64,000 bases of DNA from Rhizophagus irregularis (GCF_026210795.1 NC_089440.1:3906001-3970000); one strand, 5' to 3'. Shown: positions 11,938 to 24,400, counted from the first letter of the stretch. Translations and numbers: made by a program. Notes: generated by a model not told the origin, from the sequence alone.

Positions 11938-12395
11938 AAAAAAAATAATCATTTAATAGTACTTATTCAAATAAATCATTTAGCTTATAAACTTATCCAT
12001 GTTTTGTTAAAAAAATTTTGAAAAAATTTTGGTAGTTTTTATTTATTACAAATTATATTATGCCTATTTTTCAAAAAGAAATTACAGGAAAACTTGTTAA
12101 AAAAAATATAAATTCCATAGAAAAGTTCCTGATAGTATACTTAATCAAATTACTTTTAAATAATTATAATGAATAATAAATCATATATAAAAATTATGCA
12201 TAATTCTAATTAACATTAAACATTGCATTGGCCAATCAAATTTATTTTAAGTCATATGATTCTGCATATGGGCCGATTTGGCTCACTTCGGTTATGTCAC
12301 CTATAAAATGATCAACCGCTGATCATTTACTAATTTACTAAATATCACATTTATTTACATTATTTCTTTTTGAATAACTACGCGAAACTTCTAAA

Positions 12396-13228
12396 ATGAC
12401 ACAGTGTAATTTTCCTTGCTTTTTATGTTCTAAAATTTTTAATACAAGGAAAAAATTGCAAAATCATGAACGAAATGTACATAAAAATAATAAACTTATT
12501 CCACACCGTCATATACTTCATCAACCTTCTAATGAAACAATGTCATTTTATCAAGACGCAATAATAATTCGTTTAAAAAATAGTCTTGGATTTAACAGAC
12601 ATTCAGTTGGAAAAAAACATATAACAATTGACGCGTTTCCAGAGGATGTATTTGTGTCTTTATTTGAAAATGAAGATAATTTCAAATATATACCAAGCCA
12701 GCGAAAATATCAATGTATTTTAGAAGGAACAGTAGGTGAGGAACAATTGAAGAAAATATTTAAATATGACCAAATAATATTTCGTGAAAATATTAATACT
12801 TCAACTCGAGGGTATATATTATTTGAGAATAATGATGGTCAATATAAAGCAATATTTAATTGGAAACAAAAAGAATTGAAAGAAAATACAAGATGTTTTT
12901 TGTCTGGAATTTTGACAATTAACTTTATTGCTGACTCTGGTGAATTCATAAATAAGTAAGATTTATGAAAATTCTGTGTTATTAAAAGATATTTTTGTGT
13001 TAACTTTATTTTATTAATTTTAGTCAAGAAAATTATGTAGCGCCACTTCAACCACTTCAACCGCCATCATCTAATGATGATCATATTTTACATATAATAT
13101 ATTCCAATCCACCTTATAACGCATCTAACAATAAACTTTCATCAAATAATAAATCAACAACCTTTACCAAACCACAATATAGATATATTTTACCACGTCC
13201 CCCTTTATCAAATACAAATAATTCTTAA
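12396..13228 (+). CDS. C2H2 zinc-finger passenger protein of the transposon (254 aa, two exons)
   Basis: Exons 12396-12955 and 13024-13228 are joined by a GT...AG intron whose removal keeps the frame and gives 254 codons plus stop. The N-terminus has one classical C2H2 finger, CFLCSKIFNTRKKLQNHE followed by RNVH (C-x2-C-x12-H-x4-H, about residues 7-28). A region of about 150 residues of unknown fold follows (for example ITIDAFPEDVFVSLFENEDN). The C-terminal tail is Pro/Asn-rich and disordered. The gene lies wholly inside the transposon, about 110 bp from the left terminal repeat, transcribed toward the transposase gene. A DNA-binding accessory role, such as terminal-repeat recognition or control of expression, is inference. 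The frame is intact although the neighbouring transposase is broken. Confidence 0.75.
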
Positions 13229-13366
13229 CAATTTCAATGTAATAAAATTATTGTTTTTGGTAATCAAATTTATTATTATTAATAACTTAACCTCATACAT
13301 CACTTTCGCATCAATTATTAATAAAAACGTAATGGATTTTTAATAATAATAAAATATAATTATTAA

Positions 13367-16216
13367 TTAGCTTTCCTTATTATTGACATCAATGTTTCTA
13401 GCGATAATCTTTTTAGGAGTATTGTTAATTAGGTAAAATAATTGGCGATTTTCAAAAGACATTATATTGTATACTACTGATTTTCCATCAGTTCCCCACC
13501 CATAGTAGTACCTCCAAAAAATAAACAGACCTAGATTAAGAATATATATTAGTAATAAACATAAATTTTTTCAAATAAAAAAAATAATTATAATTTTTTA
13601 ATACATGATTGTGATTTTTTTTTCTATACTTGAAGTAGAAAAAGTTCGTAAAGAAAGGCCAATTTCTTTTAATTGACGCATAAATTGGGGTACATGTTTT
13701 GCAAAAACATGCATATATAGAGTAACATCATCTTTTCGATATAAACCAGGAATTTGTGTACCACTATTCATGTGACCTTGAGTTGGACGATAAAACATGC
13801 GGATCCAATTTTGAGTATCGATTTTAAATTGATCAATTTCTTGATCTGAAAGATATTCTTTGTGTAAAATTGTATATAATTGATAAAACTCTCGCCATAA
13901 TTTTTCTATATCTTTTCCATGAATATCTGGAATAAATTGTGATACTGGAAACTCTTTTAACGTTTTTTTTTTATCTGGTCCCATTAGAGAAGTCCAATTC
14001 CAATTTTTTCCAGATTGAAAAAATTTAAAATGAACTTTAATATTTTTAAATGCTAATTCAACTGCTGGCTTAATTTGCTTTTGAAATTCCTTTTTTTTAA
14101 TTAGATCAGCAAATAAGCACTCCATTAAGACATCTGAAATTCTTAAAAAAAGATGTAATTCATCTGGTATATAATTTTTCTGATTAATTGCAGGAAATAA
14201 AGGAGATTTCCTTTCACCTAAATATTAAGTGTAGTAAATTAAGTTTAAAGTATTGTAATTTAATTAATAAAAATAAATTAATATATCAAGTAAACTTACA
14301 TCTTGTATTTTCTGTATTATTCCATATTTTATCCATATCCCATCGCAATGATGCTTCACAATTGCAATACAAACAAAAATACTTTGAGTTTTGCGCATTT
14401 GTACCCATAATTATGTACATAAATTTCCAATCTCCACAGAAAAAGAGCTCAACTGGCCAATTAACACCATCCTGATCGATAATTCCACTATTTTTCAAAT
14501 CAAATAATTGATCTTGAAATAATTGGCCAACTTTTGCTAAATCTTTATAATTTTCATGACCAATATAAAGGCAAATACTGTAATTATATAAGAAACTAAA
14601 TTAGTTAAAAAATTTATAGTAAAATCAATAGTAAGAATAGTTAAATTTTACCAATATTGATGATCAGGTTTTAAAACCTCTTTTTTTTCGTTTAATAAAC
14701 AGAATGTGATCATTACATGATTCTGACGTCTTCCCACATTTCTGCCATCACCACCTATTTTGATATAAAGAGTATCTCCTGGAAATATTACAGGATTTTG
14801 TCCTGCTTTCCAAATGGGTATTAATATTTTAAGTATATCTAAAATAGAACGAAATGCACCATTTCCTATTTCATGATCATCTACTAAAATATCATTAACA
14901 TTATTATTAATATTATTATCAATATTAGATTGATTATTAATTTCGTTATCTATATTAAAAATTCCTATATGAATTTGCATATTCATAAGTTCGTTCATTT
15001 CATTTCGACGATTAGCAACCAAATATTCACGAAAAAGAGTTGGAACAACTGCAGCTAAATTTCTATATCCATCACGACCTAAGACTGCTTCATCACAAAT
15101 ACGTACAATAGCATCAACTCTTGTTTGAATTGCAGAAGAATTATTTGGATTTTTGAATTTAATATAAGCCTGCTGGTCTTCTTTATAATCAAGTTCAATA
15201 TAACATAAATGGACAATTGGTTCTCCAGATAAGTTTGTCAATTTATGTTTGATAATTAGTTCATCAATTGCTTTCTGCACATCTCTTCCGAAGCTATTCA
15301 GTCTTTTGTTTTGTTGTGATCGTGAAGAAATCTCTTCAAGTGGCCTTTTACGCCTATTATTGTCCTTTATTACAGGTTGTAAACCAATTTGTAAACGAAA
15401 ATTATATAATGGTTCAATATCAAAATCAAATAAACGAGGACCAGAAAGTTTAGTTGATCGATTCTGATTGATTTTCTAATAAAATAATATAAAATTAATT
15501 TGTGTATAAAATAAAAATCATTATATTTCTTTTAATGTAAATATGAATTACATACCTGTAAAAACAAATTAGTAACTGCCGTAGAGGATTTTGTGCTACT
15601 AATATTCCAATCTACACGTCCTTCCTTCCAATTTATAGTATAGCATACTTTTGAATCTGTGATATATTTGGTTTCACACAAGAAAACTCCATTCGTATTA
15701 GCAATTAACATCGAATGTTTCAACAATGTAATCATTTGGTATCGGATATTGAAAAGTACTATTTTGGGATTTTCGAGTCAGTCTTGGTATGGAAGGATAA
15801 TTCCCCACTGCAATAATATTGTAATATGAAATGTATAATCGACCATTTGATATATAACGTGCTTCAATTCTTGAATTATTTGGGTAGTCATGTATAAAAA
15901 CGCGACTAGAAAAAGAGTCTAATAATTAAAAAAAAAAATTTTTAGTATTTTTATTTTTGCTAAAAAATATATACTAGAAAGCATATTACTTTCGTTTTCT
16001 GGTGCTATTTCTACCATTTTGTTTGTAATTTAAAACTAAACAGTTTCGATATTGAACATTTCTAAATATAATACTCACCAAGCCCAAACCCTTAAAACCA
16101 ATTCCAAGACAATTCCCAACAGGTTTCAAAGTTGCAAAATCCAGTTTCGAAAGCATGCGTAGCTGGTGCGTAACCTTCAACAATTGGCTTAAATATGAAA
16201 TCAGCATTAACGTCAT
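13367..16216 (-). pseudogene. frameshifted transposase-like gene of the 4 kb transposon
   Basis: Exons read on the minus strand: about 16216-16084 (N-terminus uncertain), about 15930-15556, 15475-14652, 14577-14300, 14217 to about 13608, and a last exon ending at a stop at 13367-13369. Recognisable blocks in order are IKIGGDGRNVGRRQNHVMIT (first Asp of a likely DDE-type core), VELFFCGDWKFMYIIMG (second Asp), YFCLYCNCE (CxxC), DELHLFLRISDVL, IPGLYRKDDVTLYMHVFAKH and IMSFENRQLFYLINN. I recall similar uncharacterised proteins in cnidarians and sponges. The N-terminal half needs a frameshift near 15690. An A run at about 13613-13621 appears one base short, shifting the end of the exon before the final intron. 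Asn-rich repeats lie at about 14880-14960. Probably inactive; sequencing error in the A run is an alternative. Confidence 0.7.
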
Positions 16217-16471
16217 TATGCATTATTCAAATTTGTCACAAATTTGATGTTTATTTTGATCTCATGTCGATCAAAAATTCATATTGTCACCAAAATTTAT
16301 TTAGTGGTATGAGCCAAATCAGCCCATATGGCAAAAAAAAATCAAGAAAATTTTTTTATTTGCTTAATGTATTTATCTTTTTAAAAGCTATTTAATTTTA
16401 AAATTTTATAAAATTCTAACAATTAGATTACAAGATATAAGAGGTATCTATTATAAAGGTATCGTACTATA

Positions 16472-19197
16472 GAAAGAAAAGGTTAGAGAATTATACATTT
16501 TTTTTTGTTTGATTTTAATAATCTTTAATGAACTCAATGCTAATATTCTAAGGCAAAGCAATTTATATTTTTTTCTAAGTCTTTTTCTTTCTTTTTTTGA
16601 GAATTATTTTACTATTCTATTATTTGCATTATATAGATAATTTGAATAATCTATATTTATATTATCTATGTGATACAGATAATATAAATAAATATAGATA
16701 ATAAAGATAATATTTAAATATTTAACAAATTTATAAATTTAATAAAATTTCAAAAAATAAATACTAAATTTTATTAATTTCTTTATAAATTTCTGATAGA
16801 AAAATATTACTTATAATACCTTTCACTGAAAATTGAAGCAGAAATTGATAAATAATTTTTAGTTAAATTGGAAACCTCTCTTGATTTCCTGCTTATTATT
16901 TAAAATGGTCAGTTTTAAATTATAATTGCAGTAATAAAAGATATTAATTTCATTCAGCATTTTAATTTTCTGAAATATATATATATTCAAGCAATTAATT
17001 TTATTATTATAAAAAATAGTTTCAGATTGACTTTTGACTAAACTAAAATTTTGAAAAAATAGTTTTGGTAAGTATTCTTAGTAATAACATACTTTGAAAT
17101 ATCACAGTAAGATATCATCAATATATTTCTTCGCAGTAACTGCACATTTGTTTTCTATTAGTTAGAAGTGAAAAGAGTCTTCATGATTATCATATGACAT
17201 ACAGTATGCATCATAAGTCAAAACTCTTGAACTTTTGTTCACATGTATTTTTTTGCATATTTTTCCAATAATGCAATAAGAGTCAATTATAAATAAAAAA
17301 AAAAGAAAAAATGTTAATCGCTTATTTAATAAACCATATAAAAGTTTATTATATAACAGTAAAGGATAAAATTGCATTAAGGTACTATTTATTATTAAAA
17401 TGTTGTAAGGATTTGAAAGGCAATATCCAAGTGATTTTATCAATTACTGAAGGGACTTTATACTTGATAGAGCATGATTTAGATTTTAGATGGTAGATTT
17501 TAAAATCACCTATTGAGAAGAAACAATACCTTTTTAACAGTTGAGAAGGAACTTTTTCAACAATCTTTTGATATCTTTTTCATGCCAATTATTTGTTCTC
17601 ATTGAGGTCTTTCTTGAATTCAGAGAACTGGAAGCATATTGTAGCCACAGTTATGGTTCTTCTCTGTTTTTAGGAATTTCCAGATGATAACAAGATTTTG
17701 AGTGCAAGGCTTTTACTGCATGACTAACAGAAATTAGTAAATGTAACTTGATGCAAAACTTTGGGAAAGCTAATAGTAGTTGTATATCACTGAGATGCTG
17801 TGATCTTTTATGTCTTTCTGAAGGATATCTTCATATATTTAAGATTAGGCAAAATGTTCTGTTACCATGCCAATTTAATCATTCATATTTTTTTTGGTTC
17901 AATAGTAACAGTACTCATATTTTTTGTATTTCAGATTATTATTTAGAAGAAGATTGCAAAGTTGATGACAATATGTAATTAAAAATTTTGGACATTGCGA
18001 TTGCATCAATGAAATTCAGTCCAAAGTCAATAAACAAATTCCCTGAATGAATAATAACATTAAATAAATATATACAACATGAATAATTAATTGTATATTC
18101 TTTTTTAAAAATTGTATTTTTAATCCAAAAATAATTTATTTCATTTTCTATTTATAATAATTGTTTATTCTGTTTATTAAAATAAATTAATGATTGAAAT
18201 TATTATGATAATTAAAAATATTTATATTACATAAATTCTACTAGAGTAATTTGAGCACCCTGTGATGCAAGAAATTTCATTGAACTATAAATAATTTGTT
18301 ATAAAAAATATTGTATGTTAATAGAAGGAATGCCTGGAACTCATCCAAGACATACTTTGGCTTTGATGTGTAAAAATAAATATTCCTTATTATCTATTGT
18401 TTAATTATACTTCTTGCAAACAAACTTTCTTATGCATTTAATGTACTTTTATAGGCTCCTCTTTAGTAATTTAACGATAATTCTGGCCCTCAAATCTAAT
18501 ACAATTATCATTATGTTTGCCGCAGCTAAATCGTTCTTGCTGCAACTAAATGTTTTGATTGCCAATTTTGCTTGGTCATCAATACTGAATTGGTTTGATG
18601 CGTTCGGTTGAACTATTAAATAAATTAATTATTAAATTGTTCATTATAACAACGAGAAAAAAAATTAAAATTAAAATACAAAAAAGCTTTAAATAAATAA
18701 GAAGTTTCAAAACTTTTGCTTTGAAATTTACCTATCAAAAATCCAAAGAAGTTAATCGAAACTGACAACTAAAAATTCCTAAATAAAAAAAATCCTCAAA
18801 AGAAGTTTTGAAACTTACATGCCCAAAGTCAAAGGAATCAAAACCAATATCTATAGATAGAGAAAAAAGAAAATGATTTTGAATTAACACTTTGAAAATT
18901 ACTGATTTGACCTGTGTTACAATAGTTAAAAAGAAAGAGTTTATGGAAGTTTTACATGAACGACAATAATATCTAATAATCAAAACCAAAATTAGATACA
19001 AAATTCTCAAACAAAACTTATGGAAAAGACGTGGATATCAATACAGATAGTTATTCATTTGTAGTATTAATGAATTTGGTATTGGTTAAGAGTTTTAAAA
19101 ATTAAAACGTTTATTTTATATATACTTTTTGTAAACATTATTAAAATAACAAAAATAATTATATGAAATAATATGCCACTTTTCTCTCCTACTATTA
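16472..19197. other. intergenic, no gene supported
   Basis: A+T-rich. The first bases may be the displaced C-terminus of the MULE pseudogene (KEKVRELY-like reading), which is speculative. The frames at 17162-17443, 17748-17978 and 18414-18611 are Phe/Tyr/Ser-rich and unsupported. A stretch at 18231-18281 reappears at 30346-30395. The rest shows nothing definable. Confidence 0.4.
18231..18281 (+). repeat. short dispersed repeat (partner at 30346-30395)
   Basis: Both sites share AAATTCTACT, GAGTAATTTGAGC and, after a diverged gap, GCAAGAAATTTCA. The second site directly follows the 299 bp tandem array. Confidence 0.5.
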
Positions 19198-21426
19198 CTA
19201 TTCTTCCTTATTAATTACTTCACATTTTATTATTCTCTCTTTTTCAATTTCTTTCTTAATTATTTCTTCTTCTGTCTTTTCTATTTCTATATTGTTTTTA
19301 CTTTCATTTTCATTTTTAATTTTCTCTTCATTATCCTTATTTTCATCTTTGACATCCTCTTTGATATCTTCTTTCTTCTTATTCTCATCTTTACCTTCTT
19401 CTTTCTCATCTTTGTTGTCGCCTTTGAATTCTTCCCTAACTTCTTCTTTCTTCTCCTTATTTTCGTCTTCGATATTCTCTTTCTTCTCCTTATTTTCATC
19501 TTTAACATTCTCTTTCCTATCCTTGTTTTCGACTTTGACTTCGCCTTTAACTTCTTCTTTCTTCTCCTGATTTTCGACTTTGACTTCCTCCTTCTTCTCC
19601 TTATCATCTTTAACTTCGTCTTTTTCATTCTTGTTTTCATCTTTGACCTCGTCTTTAGCTTCTTCTTTCTTCTCCTGATTTTCATCTTTTACTTCCTCCT
19701 TCTTCTCCTCATTTTCATCTTTAGCTTCGTCTTTTTCATCCTTATTTTCATCTTTGACTTCCCCATTAACTTCTTCTTTATTCTCTTCCGATTCTTCACT
19801 AATACGTTGAGCTTCTCGTAAAGCTTCTTCCTCCATTTGTCTTGCAATTTCTTCGGGTGACATATCTTTATATTTTAAAATTAATTCATAAATTTTTTCT
19901 GGAATAAGGTGAATATCATTACGATACAAAACCATAGTCATCATAACTTCACAAGGAGGTAATAATCTTTCGGGAATTTTTTCAAGAATGTCTTTAGGAA
20001 ATTCGGCTTTAGGATTTTCACTAATAGTTTTATACATTTTTCTAATTTGATAATGAGTACAATAACCAAGGTCAAGATGTACATCCATACGACCAGGACG
20101 AATACAAGCAGGATCAAGATGTTCAACGTGATTTGTTGTCATTATAATAATATTTCCTTCAGCTAAAATATTACCATCCAAACATCCCAAGAAAGTTGAT
20201 AAACTAAATTTTGAAAATAAAGATGGACCCATTGGACCATTTAAACCAGATGGACCAGTGTTATCTTTTTTATCGATAGACAGAGATTCTATAGTACTAA
20301 AAAATGAAGAGGATTTTTTTGTTCGTTTATGTAGAACTTTTGATTGCGTATCAACATCTTCAAGTACAATAATTTGATTAGCAGGAACCGAACTAAATGC
20401 AGCGCTTAATTCATTATCATCCGAAATGGTTTTAAGATTTAAATAATAAGTATCACGAGATAAATGTGAAGAAATAGCATTTATCAAACTAGTTTTCCCT
20501 GTTCCAGGTTTTCCATATAATAAAATACCACGTCGATAAGGTATACCAATTCTATCATAAAAATCTTTATCATTTACAAAAGTATCTAATTCTCTTTTTA
20601 ATAAGATTTCTTGTAATTCATCTAATGCGACACTATCCAAATTTCTAACACAAGATAATGTTTGAACATGATACCAATAAGAACTATTTCTTTCATATCT
20701 TGAACGAACTTTCATTTTTCTTTGAGTTTCTAAATAAGATCGTGTAATTTCATTTAAATAATCAGTTATAATATCAATACTTGTACTCGATTCTTTAGTG
20801 GTTGTAATAAAAATTGAAGGTTTTGGTTTATTTTTACTTGAACTTCCGTAATTATAATAATCATTATTATTGTTGTTGTTGTTATTGTTATTATTATTTT
20901 TATTATCATCTTTCTTTTCTTCAGGAGGCATACTGAATGCTACATCAAATTTTAATCCTTTATATTCAATAGTAATTTGTTGATTTTTCTCGGGAAGAAT
21001 ATTAAAATTTGGAGGAGCACATTCATCATCATCATTATTATTAACTGAATTTGTATGTCGTACAATGAATGCACCTTTATCTAATTGTTTTGTTTGATTA
21101 GAAATCAACCAAGATAAAGCTTCATAAAATATACTAGCAGATAAATCACCATAAATTCCCTCATAATAATATTCAAGTTGAACTGTTACAGTATTTTCAT
21201 TTCTAATTGGATCATTTAATGTCCTTGAACTAATAAATTTATACATCGCAAGAGCAAAAGTGGAAATTCCTGATGCTATAACACTTGTTAAAAACATATC
21301 AACTGTCATTATTCCGGACATGTATGGACCAAATTTCGCTGGAAGCCATGCTAAAAGAACTGTATTCACTTGAGATTGAGTGAATAAATCAATAAAAGGT
21401 TGAAAGACTTCAGAGTATTCAGACAT
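19198..21426 (-). CDS. BCS1-like AAA ATPase with Lys/Glu repeat tail (742 aa)
   Basis: An intronless frame. The N-terminal region has a hydrophobic segment at about residues 40-65 (DMFLTSVIASGISTFALAMY), as in the membrane anchor of BCS1, the inner-membrane AAA protein that moves folded Rieske protein across the mitochondrial membrane. An Asn run interrupts the BCS1-type N domain near residue 180. The AAA module has Walker A (GKPGTGKTS, about 303), Walker B (IIVLEDVD, about 353), NIIIMTTNHVEHLDPACIRP and PGRMDVHLDL with the arginine finger (about 440). From about residue 535 to the end it is a degenerate repeat of KDENKEKKEEVK-like units, absent from ordinary BCS1. The Rieske role is therefore unproven; it is a paralogue with a charged, probably disordered tail. 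Glomeromycotina are known to carry many BCS1-like genes. The other frames across the tail are shadows of its repeat. Confidence 0.9.
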   Translation of the reverse strand: MSEYSEVFQPFIDLFTQSQVNTVLLAWLPAKFGPYMSGIMTVDMFLTSVIASGISTFALAMYKFISSRTLNDPIRNENTVTVQLEYYYEGIYGDLSASIFYEALSWLISNQTKQLDKGAFIVRHTNSVNNNDDDECAPPNFNILPEKNQQITIEYKGLKFDVAFSMPPEEKKDDNKNNNNNNNNNNNNDYYNYGSSSKNKPKPSIFITTTKESSTSIDIITDYLNEITRSYLETQRKMKVRSRYERNSSYWYHVQTLSCVRNLDSVALDELQEILLKRELDTFVNDKDFYDRIGIPYRRGILLYGKPGTGKTSLINAISSHLSRDTYYLNLKTISDDNELSAAFSSVPANQIIVLEDVDTQSKVLHKRTKKSSSFFSTIESLSIDKKDNTGPSGLNGPMGPSLFSKFSLSTFLGCLDGNILAEGNIIIMTTNHVEHLDPACIRPGRMDVHLDLGYCTHYQIRKMYKTISENPKAEFPKDILEKIPERLLPPCEVMMTMVLYRNDIHLIPEKIYELILKYKDMSPEEIARQMEEEALREAQRISEESEENKEEVNGEVKDENKDEKDEAKDENEEKKEEVKDENQEKKEEAKDEVKDENKNEKDEVKDDKEKKEEVKVENQEKKEEVKGEVKVENKDRKENVKDENKEKKENIEDENKEKKEEVREEFKGDNKDEKEEGKDENKKKEDIKEDVKDENKDNEEKIKNENESKNNIEIEKTEEEIIKKEIEKERIIKCEVINKEE

Positions 21427-24400
21427 GATGATTAATTGAGATCTTAATTAATGGAATGAATTTTTTTTTTGAATAATAAGCTGAGTACTTCTTTCACCCC
21501 TTGTTTAAATAACGTTTTGTTTTATCCGCAGAATAATAATTAGTAACAATATGTTAAAGCGAAGAAGTGATTTATTATAACAAATATGGAAAAGAACGAT
21601 CCCAATACGGAAATGAAGTTCAAAATTTAAACAATGAATATTATAAAGGTATGAGACACAATTATACAATAATTATAATAAATTGGTCAATAATCGGATT
21701 CAGGATTTCTAAGCGCCGATTATCTGATTCTTTTAAGAATTCTTCTGATTATCATTAACTAATAATAATAAGTGATCAAGGAAATTTGGTTATGTTTAAA
21801 CCATTTTCTTGGTATGTAAGTTTATAATCAGCTAATAAGTTTTCGTATGATACGTGTGATTCATGACACTTGAGGTTTCGCACCCGTTATACAAGATCTA
21901 TTTATATGTCGTGCCAAGGATCGGTATTTATTAAACAAAGAATGAGATGTCATTAAATTTAAAGATTCTTGAATATCTTTCTTTTTAACGTCGCTTATTT
22001 ATATCTGACCTTGTGTACAAACTTTAATTTATTGGAACATCTTTTCATTGAAATAATAAAAAAAAGTATTAAAGGGTCAGGATTTAAAATATTAATATGG
22101 TAATTCATTATTATTCCCTTTTTTGAAAAAAAAAAAGAAATAAATTAAATAGAGATTAGAGAAACAATAAAATCGTAAATGAATGAATAATCCATTATGA
22201 ACGTTACATTCGTTACATTTAAGGTAACCGATAAGTACGACAGTATGTCATTATTTGATGCTATTGATAGAAATTTAAAATTTAAATGTCATTGAAACAG
22301 CAGATTTATTTATTTATTTATTTATTTTCGGTTCAGACTATCATTTACTTTAATTATTTTTTTCATTACTTTTTTTATTTTAAAAAATTTTAGAAATGTT
22401 AAAAGTTCCAAAATTTCTTGAGATTGATCATACAATGACTTAGCATGGATTTAAACAAATTCATACGAATCATATACTGTAACGGTAAATTAATTTCGAA
22501 ACGAGCATATTATTAATAATTTAAAGAAAGATATTATAAATTTTTATTTTTTATAACATATTCGACTTGCGCAGACATTTTTTTTAACAATTGGTCGTAC
22601 CACTCAATCCATAAATGGTTAAATTTATTAATACTCAATTTAGTACAGTCTATACTCCGAGGTTTTCTTGCCATATATATTAAATCTTTAAATAAATAAC
22701 GCAATATTTCTATTCTTGTGTTCATAGATTATGAGATTATTATGAGGTTATTATGGTAGTACAAGATTTGCAATATCGACTTGTATTATTGTGATGTACA
22801 ACTTGTTTATAATAATACCAACACAAGGAATAATTCTTTGTCAAGGTGGTCCAATAAACGAGTCTCATTTCCCAACTGCGTATAATGTACATGCCTACAT
22901 GCCGCAGATTTTATGACTAATAATGCTCAGCCTCAATGATCTGAAACTGTTTCTTTTTTTATTATCTGATTGTAAAATTGTTCAACATTTAAGACCTAGT
23001 TACAAATTTACTGCGTCTGTGACCAATTTAAAATCAAAATCTAAAAGAGAAGTATAATAATAAAACTAAATTTGCCATTTGTTCACTTGATTTGCTATAG
23101 ATACAATAGGGCAGCTAGAGTACCTTTTTCGTAGTGTTATCTATTAAGTTTAAAATGAAAAATTTATCGGAAAAAAAATCATCAGAATATTTAAATAAAA
23201 CTGATATAATTTGTACCTTATAGCGAAGTAACTGATTTGAATCTAAACCGTGAGCGACCGACCACCATCACCGTACTAAAGAGATGATTTTTCATTGAAA
23301 GAACAATAAAAATCCGCTTCAAAAGAAAGGACATTCGAATATTGAAAAAAAAAAATTAATTCTCCATATAAACAGTTCTACGTAGGTATCGACATGATTA
23401 TCTGAAATCTATTCATGAGGATTTCATTTAAAGAATGAAGTTTTTAAAGTAAACGTTATCGTTGAAAAATATTTTCATAGGTTAAACAAAAACAATATTG
23501 AATTTTTTTTTTAATAAAAAATAATTTTTAGCTATAAAGGTTAGATATAACCCGTATACATTTTTTATAGCTCTCTCACATGTATTCTAGCTCCAATTTG
23601 ACATACTCTATTAGAAACGAAACGTTTAACCTTATTCTTTACGGATTATTTTGTCCTTGCAGGGATATAGAAGGCATATAATATGAAAATGAAAACTTAT
23701 CTCCTATAAATAATTGACCTAAACATTTAACATTTCGTCATACATTAGAACTGCTGTATAGCATGTATTATGTATAACACGAAAAAAAAAATACGCGTTA
23801 CTCTTTCATAGAAAAAGTAAACTGATAGATAGTTTTTCTATAAATATATCTTAGCTTCCTTAACTTTTGTTGACGAAAAAGGAAGCATTATTTAAAACTT
23901 CAAAGAGAAATTAAAGAAAGTACTGTGTTTCTACTAATACCAAAGAAATGAAAGAAACCATTTTCCAACAACATCAAAAAGAGTTATTCATTTATTATCA
24001 CCAAATATCAATATGTAATCTTCTATAAAGCTCTAACATTTTAACCTTAGCTTTTTAAAATCACAAATGTTACTATTATCAAAGAAATTGCTCACTAATG
24101 TCTCAATTTACAATTTTTTTTATTTGGAAATATTAGCAGTGCTCCTACCAAGGTTATGTTATTAGTTTTATCATTTAATGACTAGATTCAAACTAACACA
24201 TCAAATTAGGGGTTTGACATGGGTTGACCTAAGAAAAGGAACATTTATCAGTACATATAGTTGCTGAACCATCTGTGCAGTAACCAATTAATCATATACA
24301 TATTAATACTTAATCTAGAGCATAATCATCAGAAAAAAAAAACCAAAAATTCAATTAGGGTTCGTGCCAGATTTTAGGTAATATTTCAGGGCTAAGTAAA

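Larger units (their letters stand above)
12270..16325. mobile_element. 4.06 kb DNA transposon with 16 bp TIRs, C2H2 gene and transposase gene
   Basis: The terminal inverted repeats are GGGCCGATTTGGCTCA at 12270-12285 and TGAGCCAAATCAGCCC at 16310-16325, with one mismatch. Each is bordered by ATAT (12266-12269 and 16326-16329), a probable 4 bp target duplication. Because CATATG is palindromic, the exact edge is uncertain by a few bases. The element splits the right arm of the older TA-site element, and joining 12265 to 16330 restores that arm, so its limits are well supported. It carries two divergent genes: a two-exon C2H2 zinc-finger gene on the plus strand and a multi-exon transposase-like gene on the minus strand. 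The superfamily is undecided; a GGG start and a 4 bp duplication would fit several groups, such as Academ-like elements. Confidence 0.85.
9649..16469. mobile_element. non-autonomous DNA element with ~475 bp inverted arms, TA target site
   Basis: The left arm (9649 to about 10125) is the reverse complement, with moderate divergence, of a right arm split into about 11938-12265 and 16330-16469. The tips are CAGTGCGGTACC (left) and its partner GGTATCGTACTA (right), each followed outward by TA (9647-9648 and 16470-16471), as in Tc1/mariner-pogo type insertions. The split in the right arm is an insertion of the 4.06 kb transposon at 12270-16325. The original interior (about 10126-11937) carries no transposase, so the element depended on enzymes made elsewhere. 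It sits in the 3' end of the MULE pseudogene. Confidence 0.75.

Noticed and set aside
13367-16216. Direct assignment of the transposase to the RAG1/Transib group because of the CxxC after the second Asp
   Set aside because: The resemblance is only general to DDE enzymes with a zinc insert; the motifs and TIRs seen are not specific enough without a profile search.
16684-17000. Possible regulatory or CRISPR-like short repeats of ATAGATAAT words
   Set aside because: Irregular A+T microsatellite; no constant repeat and spacer pattern.
19287-19685. 132-codon Lys/Arg-rich minus frame and 92-codon Ser/Phe plus frame inside the AAA ATPase tail
   Set aside because: Shadows of the repetitive DENKEKKEE-coding tail of the 19198-21426 gene.
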